A stretch of DNA of 64,000 nucleotides, taken from NCBI GenBank assembly GCA_016521575.1, contig JAEKDP010000002.1, forward strand, positions 348,098-412,097, written 5' to 3'. Both the position numbers and the translations under genes were made by a program. Source of the stretch: Rhodobacteraceae bacterium F11138. Its GTDB lineage: Bacteria; Pseudomonadota; Alphaproteobacteria; Rhodobacterales; Rhodobacteraceae. Every line of letters starts with the position of its first letter. Within the stretch, counting starts at the first letter, position 1. The notes beneath the pieces are model-generated. The model was not told where the DNA came from. It was given only the letters and a program-made list of their open reading frames with translations, and did not search any database. This document shows positions 18,066-27,525 of this stretch, piece by piece.

Positions 18066-20698
18066 GCGGCGGAACGCCCATTCAACGCGGTCAGGATTTG
18101 CCCCAGTCGCAGGTTCTGTTCGATGTCGATTTCACCACCGACACCGTCCCTTGCATTGGCCGCCACCGCCGCATCCAGCGCAAACACCCAATCCGTCCAG
18201 ACTTGTTCCGCCACTGCCCGCGGCGTTTCGGGCAAGCTGTCAACCGTATCCGAGGCCACCGGGCGCGCAAAAACCGGACGTTCGCCGCCGTCGGGCAACT
18301 GAACCTGCGGGCGATCTTGTGCAGGGATTTCGGTCATGCCCAGGGTCGAGACAAAGCCGTTGATGCTCTCGGCGCCCAGGATCGAGGCTGGCGGTGCCTG
18401 TTTCTCGACATTCAGCCCGAAATTCACCTGTTCCAGCTGCTCCGCCGTACGCCGTCCCAACCCGGTGCGGCGGGCCGCGTGGATCAATTCGGCCACCAGA
18501 TCTCCGGTCGTGCTTTCGCGCAGTCCATAGGCCGATTGGCGTTCGTGGTCATCGCGGAATTGCTTCATCCGGCCAATCCAGATCTCGATCGCGGTTTCAG
18601 CCTGAAACTGCGCCAGCGTCATGGTTCGGATATCCCCATCGGGCACCACCGTATCCCTGGCTGCGGGCCGATCCGGACGCACGGGCCGGTCCGGGCGTTG
18701 CAAGCCTGTCGGCGCGCGCGTTTCGGTCGCCGCGCTGACCGCGCTGGCAATCCGCACCGAACTGGGCACGCGTGCGATGCGGCCTTCGATTTCGTCCTGA
18801 TCCACCATCAAAGCCGCCAGAACCGCACCAAAGCGATGGCGCGTCAACGCCTGTTCCAGATCGTCGATCACCCGGCTGACGATCTGCTGTTTTTCCTCGA
18901 TCCGGGCCTCGACATCATCGCTGACATGGTAGGGCGCGATGGCTTGTTTCAACTCGGCCCGGGCGTGTTGCAACTGGTTTCGGATCTGGCGCAGCTTCTT
19001 GTCAGGCTTGCAAACCCGTTCCAGCGCCGCCGTCAGATAGCTGACCCCGCCATCATTCAGGGACAGGGCGGCGTCCCAGGCGGTCTCGGGATCTGCAAAA
19101 TGCTGTTGAACCGATGGCGCGGCCAGACACCCTGCCTGCAGTTCGCCGATGCGCGCGCGTTTTTCCGGGCGGATCTGATGCTCGCGTTTGGCCGCATCAT
19201 ATTCCATCAACCCATCGACATAGAAATTCGGATTGCGCAGCCAGAAACAATTGTCAAACGGCTGTCCCGGGCGCCACGTCCTGACCCAATCGTCACTGCC
19301 CCGGCCGAATTTTTCCAGCAGGGACGCCGCCATCCGGCGTTCAAACCGGGTTTCATCGCCACCCAAAGCCGCGGAATCCCCGAGATGCTTGTCGAATTTC
19401 GTCAACACCAGGAACAGCACGCAATCGCTTTGCGCCCGCAATTCGGGGGTCGCCCCATGTGTCGAGCCGATCCAGTTCTGCACCAGACCGGGCAAATCCA
19501 CGGTTTCCATGTTGCTGTCCGGCACACACAGCAACATCGACGTGATTTCCTGATTGTGCACATATCTGTCAAACAGATAGGCGACCTTTCCACGCAACAG
19601 AAGTTCCGGAAGGATCGCATCGCGGTCACTGCCCAGCGCCTTGCCCAGATCCTGTTCGAAGCGATTGCGCGCGCCAGGGAAATCCAGCAGATCGGTGTCG
19701 CTGAACATGGGTGACGGCAGGCTTTGCATCGGCAGCACCAGTTCCGCCGCCAGCCCGCAAATCACCGAGCGCGGCAGCGTCACGGGCGCGCCCCCCGCCG
19801 CCATCACGGCCAACGGCACATCATCAGAAGCCCCGCTCAGGGTCTTGACGTCAATGATGGACTTTTCGCGCGGTACCAAGGCATCCAGACCCGCGTGCAC
19901 CTGTTCGGCATGCCCCAGTTGCGCCAGCGCAGCGGCCAGCCGGGCATAGAGATCGGTCAGCGCCTGATGCCCACCCCACAACGGCGCAAAGAACGCGGCG
20001 CGTTCCTCGCAGTTCAGCCCCGGCGCGATGGCGGATGCGTCTTCCCAGAAAGGACGCAACGCAACGGCATAGGCTTCGCGCCCGAACGCTGCTTCGACAT
20101 ATTCGCCGATTTCGTGAACATCGTCCTGGCTCATCCCCGCGCGCGGCGTGCCAGCGCGGGATCTGAATGTCTCAAGATGGGTCGCGATTTCGGCCGGGTC
20201 CGGGCTGGGTTCGCTGCGGTCCCCATCCATGAAAAAACTGTTCAGCAAGGTGCGGATGATGTCGGCCTCGCTGAGCAGGGTCAGGCGCACCGGAAAGCCG
20301 TCCGGGGTGGGTGCATGTTCCATGGTGAACCGCGTGACGAGACCGGTGCTTTCGCCTTCGCCTTCGGGATTGATTTCGCGGATATAGTCCAACGCGGCAT
20401 CCGCGCCGTTGAAATCCGCAATCAGCGGACCATCCGCCGGGCGCGCCAGGACCGAGACCAGAAACGACTTGCCCGCCTGGCTGGGGCCGAACACGCTGAC
20501 CGACATGCGGCTTTGCGCGGCTTTCGCCAGCCGCCGCGCCCGGCGCGCGCTGCGCCGCATCATCTGCACCAGGGACCTGGCTTCCGCCCCGACCAGATCA
20601 GCATTCCGGGCATCGGTGATCCAGGCCAGCGCCTGTTCGCTCACCCCGGCGAATTCGGTACAGTCCGCCGCCAACTGCGCTTGTTCCTGCGTGCTCAT
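18062..20698 (-). CDS. srfC: SrfC-like putative P-loop GTPase
   Basis: An 878-residue cytoplasmic protein of the SrfC family, named from the SsrB-regulated srfABC genes of Salmonella. The start at 20698 follows GAGGGAGATGCGGG. A P-loop GPSQAGKS lies at 71-78, a G3-like DFPG at 339-342 and a G4-like TKFD at 433-436, which together point to a dynamin-like or other large GTPase. Between G1 and G3 there is an unusually long insertion. The C-terminal half is largely helical with a Pro/Arg-rich stretch (PDRPVRPDRPAAR). It directly follows the SrfB-like gene (13-nt gap). The family is labelled virulence effector in databases, but its molecular activity is not established. Confidence 0.82.
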   Translation of the reverse strand: MSTQEQAQLAADCTEFAGVSEQALAWITDARNADLVGAEARSLVQMMRRSARRARRLAKAAQSRMSVSVFGPSQAGKSFLVSVLARPADGPLIADFNGADAALDYIREINPEGEGESTGLVTRFTMEHAPTPDGFPVRLTLLSEADIIRTLLNSFFMDGDRSEPSPDPAEIATHLETFRSRAGTPRAGMSQDDVHEIGEYVEAAFGREAYAVALRPFWEDASAIAPGLNCEERAAFFAPLWGGHQALTDLYARLAAALAQLGHAEQVHAGLDALVPREKSIIDVKTLSGASDDVPLAVMAAGGAPVTLPRSVICGLAAELVLPMQSLPSPMFSDTDLLDFPGARNRFEQDLGKALGSDRDAILPELLLRGKVAYLFDRYVHNQEITSMLLCVPDSNMETVDLPGLVQNWIGSTHGATPELRAQSDCVLFLVLTKFDKHLGDSAALGGDETRFERRMAASLLEKFGRGSDDWVRTWRPGQPFDNCFWLRNPNFYVDGLMEYDAAKREHQIRPEKRARIGELQAGCLAAPSVQQHFADPETAWDAALSLNDGGVSYLTAALERVCKPDKKLRQIRNQLQHARAELKQAIAPYHVSDDVEARIEEKQQIVSRVIDDLEQALTRHRFGAVLAALMVDQDEIEGRIARVPSSVRIASAVSAATETRAPTGLQRPDRPVRPDRPAARDTVVPDGDIRTMTLAQFQAETAIEIWIGRMKQFRDDHERQSAYGLRESTTGDLVAELIHAARRTGLGRRTAEQLEQVNFGLNVEKQAPPASILGAESINGFVSTLGMTEIPAQDRPQVQLPDGGERPVFARPVASDTVDSLPETPRAVAEQVWTDWVFALDAAVAANARDGVGGEIDIEQNLRLGQILTALNGRSAA

Positions 20699-20711
20699 AC
20701 CCGCATCTCCC

Positions 20712-23700
20712 TCATAACCGGAACAGCCCCGTGTCGATCCAGTAGTCATCTTCGAACCCCAGCGTGTGCAGACGCAGATCGACCTCGCCGACCTTCATGC
20801 CGTCCCCTTCGCTGTCTTCGACTTCGGTCACAACGAAGGCTTCGCGCATCGCCTCGCGGCGCAACACGCTTTCGCTGGTTTCGCGATCCGGGTCCTCGTC
20901 GAATTCGGTACGCTCGAATGTCACGGTCAACGGCGCGCGCGATTGCGCCGCGCGGGTGGCAAAATCCATCCGGTACAGCGGTGTCGTGGTCCAGCGTTCC
21001 AGCGGCAGTTGACGCGACCCCAGATAAACCGGCGTGTACATGGTTATCCGGGCCACCAGATCGCTTTCGGTCTTGCGCGCGTCCAGATCGACATCGGCAA
21101 ACAGTACGCGGTCGGCCATGATCTGCCCCGAGGTGTCCATTTCGCCGATATACCGCGCGGTCGACTGCATCCGAAACGCGCCTGTATCGACCTTGAAATT
21201 GGGGATCCGGCTTTCGGACAGCGCGATCAGCATGCCCCCCACCGCAACTGTGGATTTCGGGTCCCCGATACGCTGCGTGACCGGATCGCGGAACGGATAC
21301 CACCGCCCGGTCTTGTAACTGTGCATCGAGATCAGCCGATGCGGCGGCACCACCAGCATCTCTTCGAGAATTGCGCGCACCGCCGGCAGACGCGACGGTC
21401 GCCCCGTCAACAGCACAACATCGACGCCCAGATGATCGATCACTTCGGCAAGGTTGCTCAGGGCCTTCTGGAACACCTCGCGCGCGATGGCGTCGACATC
21501 TTCGCGGCTGAACGACAGCTCGACATCGGCCAGACGGAAATCCCGCGCGCCCAGATCGTGGGCGGCGTCCTGGATATAGGCAATCAGGGTGTCCGGCAGC
21601 TGTGTTTCAGCGTTCAGCGCCGTCTCATCCAATGGCAGCACATCCCGTACCGCCAGGCTGAGCGGCTGGAACTCACCCGCGGTTTCACAGGCTTTCAGAA
21701 TCGCCACCGAAATCGGCATCAGCAGGCGCAGCGCGAATTGCCGCCGCTTCTGCACGCTTTGCTGATCCAGTCCCCCGATGTCACCGGCAAACAGTTCTCG
21801 CAGTTTCTCGCCGACATAGCGCCCACCCGCATCCTCGATCGCCGATTGCAATCCCGGCAGGATGATCGCGGCAATGACCCGTTGCAGCATGTCATCCCCG
21901 GCCACCCGAAAACCTTCGCGAAAGGTCTGATGCGGCATCAGCATCCGTCCGGCCCGGGCCCGGTAGGTGGTGACCATCAGATCCGTGGTCCCGCCGCCGA
22001 TGTCGATACAGGCCAGGCGCAACGAGGGTTGCGCGGCCTCTCCCGGCTCCTGTGGACGCGGGCTGCCTTTCAGATCCAGAAACCGGTCGATGCGCCCGTC
22101 GAATTTCTGCGTCAACTCGGAATAGAGATAGACCAGTTGCGTTGCACTGGCCTCGTCCCATTCGACGATCAGTTCGGGCATCCGGCTGATGCTGCTTTCA
22201 CCGTCCTTCAGGCCCAGCATCGCCCAGACCAGCGCCAGCGCGCCCTTGGCCTTGGAGCGGATGATGGCCTGTTCCTGCGCCGTGGTCGCGGTCGGCAAGG
22301 TCAGGATGATCCGGTCCAGCCGCCGGGGCAGTTCGGATTGCGGACGCCGCGCACGCCCGGCCGGGGCATTCACCTGGATCAGGGCATGGGCGATGATCTC
22401 GGCCAGCATGAAACCGAACAGCGAGGCGCGGGAAAACCGGGGGCGGATCGCCGGTTTGACGGGCGCTTTGCCACGCGGCCGCAGCCGGGCCGCCTCATCG
22501 GCCTCGATCTGCGTCAGCACGTCGCCCGCTTCGTTCAGATGCCGCATCGCCGCGCGCAGGGACTTGGGCAGATTGTTGGGATCGGTGTGGTGATGAAACC
22601 GCCAGTCCTGCAACATCGGGGCATCGTCCCAGAGATACCGTTTCGGACTGGACAGGCCCGACGCGGTCTCGGTGCCTTCTTCTCCGGCCACCAGGCGCAG
22701 CGCCTCGGGGCCGATGCGCACGAAGCTGGGCCACAGAAACCCGTTGCGCCGCCCCGATCTGCTGGCGTGGCGCTCGTCCCCCATGCGGTGCTCGGAAAAT
22801 TCCACACGGCTCTCGAACAGCCCGGAATACTGAAACTCGGGGCGCGACAGATCGCGTACTTCAAGCGGAAACGAGCGCGCCAGATCCAGTCGGGATTCAC
22901 CGGGAAAACGTTCAATCAGGATGCCGCAGGTACGCGAATTGCCCACATCCAGAACCAGTTCGACCTCGACCGGGCTGACGCTTTCGCGCGGACTGACCGT
23001 ATTGGCGAACCGCAGTTTCGGGATCGCGACCGCATGATCGATCAATCGCAGATAGGCCAGATACCGCGCCCAATGCTCGAACTTGTGGGGCAGGTTTTCC
23101 CGACTGATCCGCCGCCCGGGCCGTTCGGCCCGTTTGTAGGCCATGAAGGTATCGTCCAGCCAGTCCGAGACCCATTTCTGCAAATCCAGCATATGGCCAT
23201 CGCTGTCCGGCTCAAGCCGGCGCAGGAACCAATCCATCCGTTCCGGGTCGCTGACAAACCTGAAATCGCGCGATTTCTCGGCATCAGCGCGATCGGGGGC
23301 AACGTATTGAAGGGTCTGCTCGGCTTCCATCAGGGCCGTATCCAGCGCCAGTTGCACCCGGTGAGTGTGGCCGGTCACCGGGTCGGGTTCTTCCAATTCG
23401 ACCGTACGCAGCCGCGCCCAGCTGGACGGCCCCGGATCGAACCGCTCCTCCCCGCCCGCGCCGCGCTCGGTGCGAAGCCGCAACACGGGGACCGGCATCC
23501 ATTTCGACAGAAACGGTTCAAGCGCCGCCACAGGGCGCACCGAATATTCATCGTCATCCGGCCTTGCCCCTTCGGCGATGACCGCGTCGCTTTCGGCGTC
23601 GCCGGTCAGAGGCAGCAGCGCCCATTCCTCATCCGCATCCGTACCGCCCACGATTCGTTCGACAAACCGCGCATTGCGCAATTCCAGACTGTCCAGCCGG

Positions 23701-23795
23701 AAACCGAAATCCAGGATCTGCGTCCCCGAATAGGGCACCAAGGTCACTTCGGAACGCCAATCGGTCAGCTGCGCCAGATGGTGTGAATGCTGCAT
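20712..23795 (-). CDS. srfB: SrfB-like protein with actin/Hsp70-type ATPase motifs
   Basis: A 1027-residue cytoplasmic protein matching the SrfB family. The start at 23795 (MQHSHHLAQL) lies 5 nt after the upstream stop. Actin/Hsp70-fold phosphate motifs are visible: LVLDVGNSRTCGIL near 281-294 and LACIDIGGGTTDLM near residue 600. A later adenosine-like segment VVLLTGRPSRLP and a C-terminal VAVGGMLIAL are also present. The first 280 residues are a separate domain. An ASKHA ATPase beside a P-loop GTPase is the core of srfABC loci. No signal peptide or TM helix is seen. Confidence 0.85.
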   Translation of the reverse strand: MQHSHHLAQLTDWRSEVTLVPYSGTQILDFGFRLDSLELRNARFVERIVGGTDADEEWALLPLTGDAESDAVIAEGARPDDDEYSVRPVAALEPFLSKWMPVPVLRLRTERGAGGEERFDPGPSSWARLRTVELEEPDPVTGHTHRVQLALDTALMEAEQTLQYVAPDRADAEKSRDFRFVSDPERMDWFLRRLEPDSDGHMLDLQKWVSDWLDDTFMAYKRAERPGRRISRENLPHKFEHWARYLAYLRLIDHAVAIPKLRFANTVSPRESVSPVEVELVLDVGNSRTCGILIERFPGESRLDLARSFPLEVRDLSRPEFQYSGLFESRVEFSEHRMGDERHASRSGRRNGFLWPSFVRIGPEALRLVAGEEGTETASGLSSPKRYLWDDAPMLQDWRFHHHTDPNNLPKSLRAAMRHLNEAGDVLTQIEADEAARLRPRGKAPVKPAIRPRFSRASLFGFMLAEIIAHALIQVNAPAGRARRPQSELPRRLDRIILTLPTATTAQEQAIIRSKAKGALALVWAMLGLKDGESSISRMPELIVEWDEASATQLVYLYSELTQKFDGRIDRFLDLKGSPRPQEPGEAAQPSLRLACIDIGGGTTDLMVTTYRARAGRMLMPHQTFREGFRVAGDDMLQRVIAAIILPGLQSAIEDAGGRYVGEKLRELFAGDIGGLDQQSVQKRRQFALRLLMPISVAILKACETAGEFQPLSLAVRDVLPLDETALNAETQLPDTLIAYIQDAAHDLGARDFRLADVELSFSREDVDAIAREVFQKALSNLAEVIDHLGVDVVLLTGRPSRLPAVRAILEEMLVVPPHRLISMHSYKTGRWYPFRDPVTQRIGDPKSTVAVGGMLIALSESRIPNFKVDTGAFRMQSTARYIGEMDTSGQIMADRVLFADVDLDARKTESDLVARITMYTPVYLGSRQLPLERWTTTPLYRMDFATRAAQSRAPLTVTFERTEFDEDPDRETSESVLRREAMREAFVVTEVEDSEGDGMKVGEVDLRLHTLGFEDDYWIDTGLFRL

Positions 23796-23800
23796 CCTGC

Positions 23801-25075
23801 CTACCTTGAAATGCTTATGTTCAACGACCACTCGGGGGTCTTGCTGCTGACTGTACCAGAATATGACCGGGAACGGCCATCCCGGCGCAAAACATGCAGC
23901 TGAACGGATTTTTCGCCCTGGGTGCGCTCTTGTGCAAGCCTGATGCGCACCTTGTACAATCCCGGCGTGACCTGATCGAACACCACGTTTTCCAACGGAT
24001 CGGACACGGCCTGCGCGGCCTTCCCATTGGCCCCCAGATCATGGACACCGCCACAGCCGCTGCGGTTGCCTGACGATATTTCCTGCCCTTCCGGACAGAT
24101 CACCGACAGGTCCACATCATCCAGCCCGGTCCAGGACAGCACGAAATTCAATTCTCCCCGTTCCGCACCGCGCTCTGCCAGTCTGCGCGCGATCGCATCA
24201 ACCGCCGGATCGGTTTGCCCTGCGGGACGTTCCGCTTTGTCAGCGGTCGAACCGGATGGGTCAGGCGGCAGCGGCGGGGCCGGAACGATCGGGATCGTCG
24301 GCTGGCAATTCCGGTCCAGCAACGCCAGCTCGCGCTGGACACGCGCGATTTCGTCTTCGAGCACCGCCCGTTCCCGCGGTATGGCCGAGATCTCGGACTC
24401 TGGCGGCGGACAGAACCCGAAGCGGCCCGGGTTCAACCCGCAGGGCGCGATCAACACATAAAGGATGCAGGCCAGCAGTCCCGCCAGCAACACCCACCCC
24501 AAAAGGATCAGCCACCACCAGACCGCACCGGGAATACCGGCGGGTTGGCGCACCTCGGTCGCGATTGCAGCAGCCTGCCCCACCGCGTGCCGGGGCACCA
24601 TGGCGGTCAGAACACCGCGCACCGACTGTTGGGCGTCCCGCAGCCAGGCCCAATGCACAAGGACCGGGTGCAACGCCCCGTTGGCATCGCGCACCGCATG
24701 GATCATGGTTTCGTCCGGGATTTCGATCGCATGGGTCAGGGCCTCGGACAGGCGCTGGTCCTGCGCATCCTCGCTGTCGCCCAGACGCATGGCTTCGGCT
24801 TGGATATCCGCAATCAGCGCGCCCAGTTGCGCGCGCAGATCGCCCTGTTCGGACTCGCTCAGATCCGCGTTTGGCACAACCGTACCAGCAAACGGGGCGT
24901 ACCAGTCGATCTTGTCACCATGCGGGGTTGCCACCGGTTCGGCGAACAGCCGGGCGTGCGCTTCGCCCACCCGCGCCCGCACCGTATCGCGGACCAATTC
25001 GAACGACCGCTGGGCGGCCGAACCCAATGGCTGCAAACCTGCGGTCGACGTGGTGACCAGGAAGGCTTCGAACAT
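23801..25075 (-). CDS. SrfA-like single-pass membrane protein
   Basis: A 424-residue protein. The cytoplasmic N-domain (1-180) carries LFAEP and KIDWYAPFAGTVVP, which fit what I recall of SrfA-family sequences. TM helix 184-210 begins with WWWLILLGWVLL. The periplasmic part has CG...GFC, a coiled coil (about 228-255), a further Cys, a Pro-rich linker and a C-terminal beta-rich domain (about 305-424). Position just before srfB and srfC supports an SrfA role. Its N-domain resembles that of the neighbouring protease, and its post-TM region resembles the first gene of the cluster. The SrfA assignment is by pattern and needs a profile search. Confidence 0.65.
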   Translation of the reverse strand: MFEAFLVTTSTAGLQPLGSAAQRSFELVRDTVRARVGEAHARLFAEPVATPHGDKIDWYAPFAGTVVPNADLSESEQGDLRAQLGALIADIQAEAMRLGDSEDAQDQRLSEALTHAIEIPDETMIHAVRDANGALHPVLVHWAWLRDAQQSVRGVLTAMVPRHAVGQAAAIATEVRQPAGIPGAVWWWLILLGWVLLAGLLACILYVLIAPCGLNPGRFGFCPPPESEISAIPRERAVLEDEIARVQRELALLDRNCQPTIPIVPAPPLPPDPSGSTADKAERPAGQTDPAVDAIARRLAERGAERGELNFVLSWTGLDDVDLSVICPEGQEISSGNRSGCGGVHDLGANGKAAQAVSDPLENVVFDQVTPGLYKVRIRLAQERTQGEKSVQLHVLRRDGRSRSYSGTVSSKTPEWSLNISISR

Positions 25076-25084
25076 GCGCCGCCC

Positions 25085-26800
25085 CTATTTCGCCGCCGGC
25101 GCCGAGGTCTTGGCCTCGGCGCGCTGCACCACCGGTGCGCAGGACGTGCCGACAACTTCGGGGGCCGCCGCCGTATCTTTCAGGAAGTTCAGCAAATCCG
25201 CGCTTGTCAGGGCAAAACCCCGGTTCTGCAGCCGCCCCTTGCGCACAAAGGTGTTGACCCCGACAAGCCGACCGCACATATCCACCAGCGGCCCGCCGGA
25301 ATTGCCGCTGGACAGCGCCGCCGAATGCATCAGCACATGGGTGCGCGGCCCGATCTGTTGTTCCGTGTTGACGGTCCCGTCGGTGACGGTCAATCCGGGT
25401 ACCGCGCTCAGATCCCCGGATTTCAGGGCGGCATAATCGGCATCCGTGGCCAGAACGTCCCCGGGATACCCGGCCGCAACAACGTTCTGCAGCTTCAACG
25501 AGACCTGCGGCACATGAACGCTGAAAGCCGGAACGCTGGTATCTTCGATCCGCAACAGGGCAAAATCTCCCCCGGTCTGCGCCAGCGGACCTTGGGTTTT
25601 CAATACTTCGGCCGGTTGAGGCGCCGCCAACGCATCCCCCGTCACCAGGATCTGACCACCCTCACCCAATGCCGGCTCGATCACATGCCGATTGGTCACC
25701 ACCAGCCCGGGGCCGATGACAAACCCCGTGCCACTGATCACGTCAGTGCCACCGGGCGAAGCAAGCACCAGCATGGTTCGTGCCTCTATCAGTTGCAGCA
25801 AACTGGCTTCGCCGCCCCCCGAGGTGTCGCCCGGAACCAGCACCCGCGCCGGATTGCTGGGCAGCGCCGCATCCGCAACCACGGCGCTTTGCCGCGCTGG
25901 CGCGACGCCGATTGCGGGCGGCATCAGGCCTTCGGGCGTGCGCCCGTCGGGCAGAACCAGCACACCATCCGGACGGCATTGCGCGCCATCCAGCGCGGTC
26001 TGCAGCAAAGCCTGCCGTTCGCGCAGGCTCTGATTCAGCGCGCGCGCGGCGTTCAATGTCTGCTGATCGGTGATCGCGACCGTCTCGCTGCGCGCAAATA
26101 GCCGCGTACCCGGCCATAAGAGCCAGGTCAGAACTGCCCCGGCCAGGATCAACAGCAGCAACAGCGGCACCCATGCGATCGGCGACAGCCTCGCCGGGGC
26201 GGCATCCGGGGTTCCAGCGGGCACCGTCGCGGCCATGGGCCGAGCCGCCGGGGCGGTTTCGGTTTGCGGCACCCGGGACGCGCCAGCAGGAGCAGCGTCC
26301 ACGCCGGATGACAGCGACATGAACCGGCCCAAAGTCACGGCGAAATGCTCTGGCCGGCTGGCGGCGTTGGCCCCGTTGCCGCCGGGCATCAGCCCCCAGT
26401 TCACGATCACCGGCCGGTTGCCGACCACCAGAACGTCCGAACTGCCATAGGTGCTGAGAGCGCCCAGCGCCAGCTCTGCGGTTTCAGGGGATTCGGACAA
26501 GACACGCAAGGGGCGCAAATGGTCCGCAAGATAGGCTTCGGCCCGGTCCCGCTCGGCCGGCGGCAAGCTGTCCAGCGGGCGGGCTTCACCCGGGGACTGC
26601 CCGTACCACGCCACCGTTGGCGGCGCACTGTCGTTGCCATGGCTGACCAGAGGTTCCGCGAACAGCGCCGCCACCTCGGGCCCGGCCCGTTCGGCCAGAA
26701 GGCGGTGCAATTCATCCTGGCGGTCCAGCACCGGCCTGCCATCGGCAGAGACAAAATCCTCGGGTGCCACGCGAATCTTGGACAGAAAATGATCGGCCAT
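25085..26800 (-). CDS. Membrane-anchored trypsin-like serine protease
   Basis: A 571-residue protease. The start at 26800 follows GGGAG, 5 nt after the upstream stop. The cytoplasmic N-domain (1-170) shares LFAEP and a following WY motif with the SrfA-like neighbour. An Ala/Pro linker leads to a TM helix at about 207-229, then a coiled coil and Cys275. A chymotrypsin/DegP-type domain (about 335-550) has His372 (TNRHVI), Asp412 (GGDFALL) and Ser501 (SSGNSGGPL), a complete triad. The catalytic domain lies in the periplasm. No PDZ domain is present. It may process an exported substrate or other components of the cluster. Confidence 0.85.
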   Translation of the reverse strand: MADHFLSKIRVAPEDFVSADGRPVLDRQDELHRLLAERAGPEVAALFAEPLVSHGNDSAPPTVAWYGQSPGEARPLDSLPPAERDRAEAYLADHLRPLRVLSESPETAELALGALSTYGSSDVLVVGNRPVIVNWGLMPGGNGANAASRPEHFAVTLGRFMSLSSGVDAAPAGASRVPQTETAPAARPMAATVPAGTPDAAPARLSPIAWVPLLLLLILAGAVLTWLLWPGTRLFARSETVAITDQQTLNAARALNQSLRERQALLQTALDGAQCRPDGVLVLPDGRTPEGLMPPAIGVAPARQSAVVADAALPSNPARVLVPGDTSGGGEASLLQLIEARTMLVLASPGGTDVISGTGFVIGPGLVVTNRHVIEPALGEGGQILVTGDALAAPQPAEVLKTQGPLAQTGGDFALLRIEDTSVPAFSVHVPQVSLKLQNVVAAGYPGDVLATDADYAALKSGDLSAVPGLTVTDGTVNTEQQIGPRTHVLMHSAALSSGNSGGPLVDMCGRLVGVNTFVRKGRLQNRGFALTSADLLNFLKDTAAAPEVVGTSCAPVVQRAEAKTSAPAAK

Positions 26801-26805
26801 CGCGG

Positions 26806-27513
26806 TTATCTCCCAGCCCGGCGCAGCGTTGCTTCGCCCCGGCCTCTGGTTTCGGGTTGATAGGTGTCGCACTGGGCATTGCCGCGTGCATCCAGTTTGC
26901 AGGTCACGTCCCGGCGGAAAATCGACGCCCCGTTGTCACATTGCAGATTGCCCGGTTCGCGCATGATCAACGAACCATTGCCGGGCATCCGCCCCGTCAG
27001 ACGCCCGTTGCACCGTGCGCCGTCCGTGGCGCGCATCTGTTCGGTCCCGTTGCCGTTCTTGTCAAAACAGATGCGCCAATATTTGAAACGGGTGATCTTT
27101 CCGGTGTTGATATCACGCACCGCATAATCCGAAGACAGTTGCCAGCACCCTTCCATGACCGACAGATCGCGCCCGTCAAAGGCATCCGGTTTCAGCCCGC
27201 TGGGTGTTTGCGGTTTTGCCGGCGGCTTCGGTTTTGGCGGTGGCGGTGGCGGCGGCAAGGGCGGCGGATCCGCCTCGCACGTCAAGGCGGCCAGGTCTTG
27301 TTCCAGCCCCCGGATCCGGGCATTCAGATCAGTGTTCGCGCGGTCAACCAGGGACAATTCTGCCCGGACACCGGACAGCTCGGGGTCTTCACAAAAGCCA
27401 AGAACCTGCTGCGTAAAAGGCAGGCGAACGCCACAGGATCTCAACAGCAGGGCCGCCGAAAGGCCAATTGCGACAACCAGCAACGCGGTCAATAACGTCA
27501 GGACAAGTCGCAT
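26806..27513 (-). CDS. Membrane-anchored coiled-coil protein, first gene of the Srf-like operon
   Basis: A 235-residue protein of unknown function. The start at 27513 (MRLVLTLLTALL) is taken because an AAGG site and an immediate TM helix/signal anchor (about 4-25) follow; the longer frame upstream looks non-coding. After the TM come RSCG, GFCED, a coiled coil (about 45-77), Cys79, a proline-rich linker with nine or more prolines, and a Cys-rich beta domain (about 110-235: GCWQLSSDYA, RFKYWRICFD, ARCNGRLTG). The TM-CG-GFC-coiled-coil-C arrangement is shared with the SrfA-like protein. It is followed after 5 nt by the protease gene. Confidence 0.72.
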   Translation of the reverse strand: MRLVLTLLTALLVVAIGLSAALLLRSCGVRLPFTQQVLGFCEDPELSGVRAELSLVDRANTDLNARIRGLEQDLAALTCEADPPPLPPPPPPPKPKPPAKPQTPSGLKPDAFDGRDLSVMEGCWQLSSDYAVRDINTGKITRFKYWRICFDKNGNGTEQMRATDGARCNGRLTGRMPGNGSLIMREPGNLQCDNGASIFRRDVTCKLDARGNAQCDTYQPETRGRGEATLRRAGR

Positions 27514-27525
27514 GTTCGCCTTGTC

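Noticed and set aside
20766..23786. A 1006-codon open frame on the plus strand.
   Set aside because: It is antisense to the SrfB-like gene, has a composition rich in Arg/His/Gln/Pro and no domain. It is a mirror frame of high-GC coding DNA, as is a 954-codon frame at 14477-17341.
18062..23795. Calling the host a pathogen because SrfB/SrfC are labelled virulence factors.
   Set aside because: The label derives from Salmonella regulation data. No type III effector signal, toxin domain or host-interaction feature is seen here.
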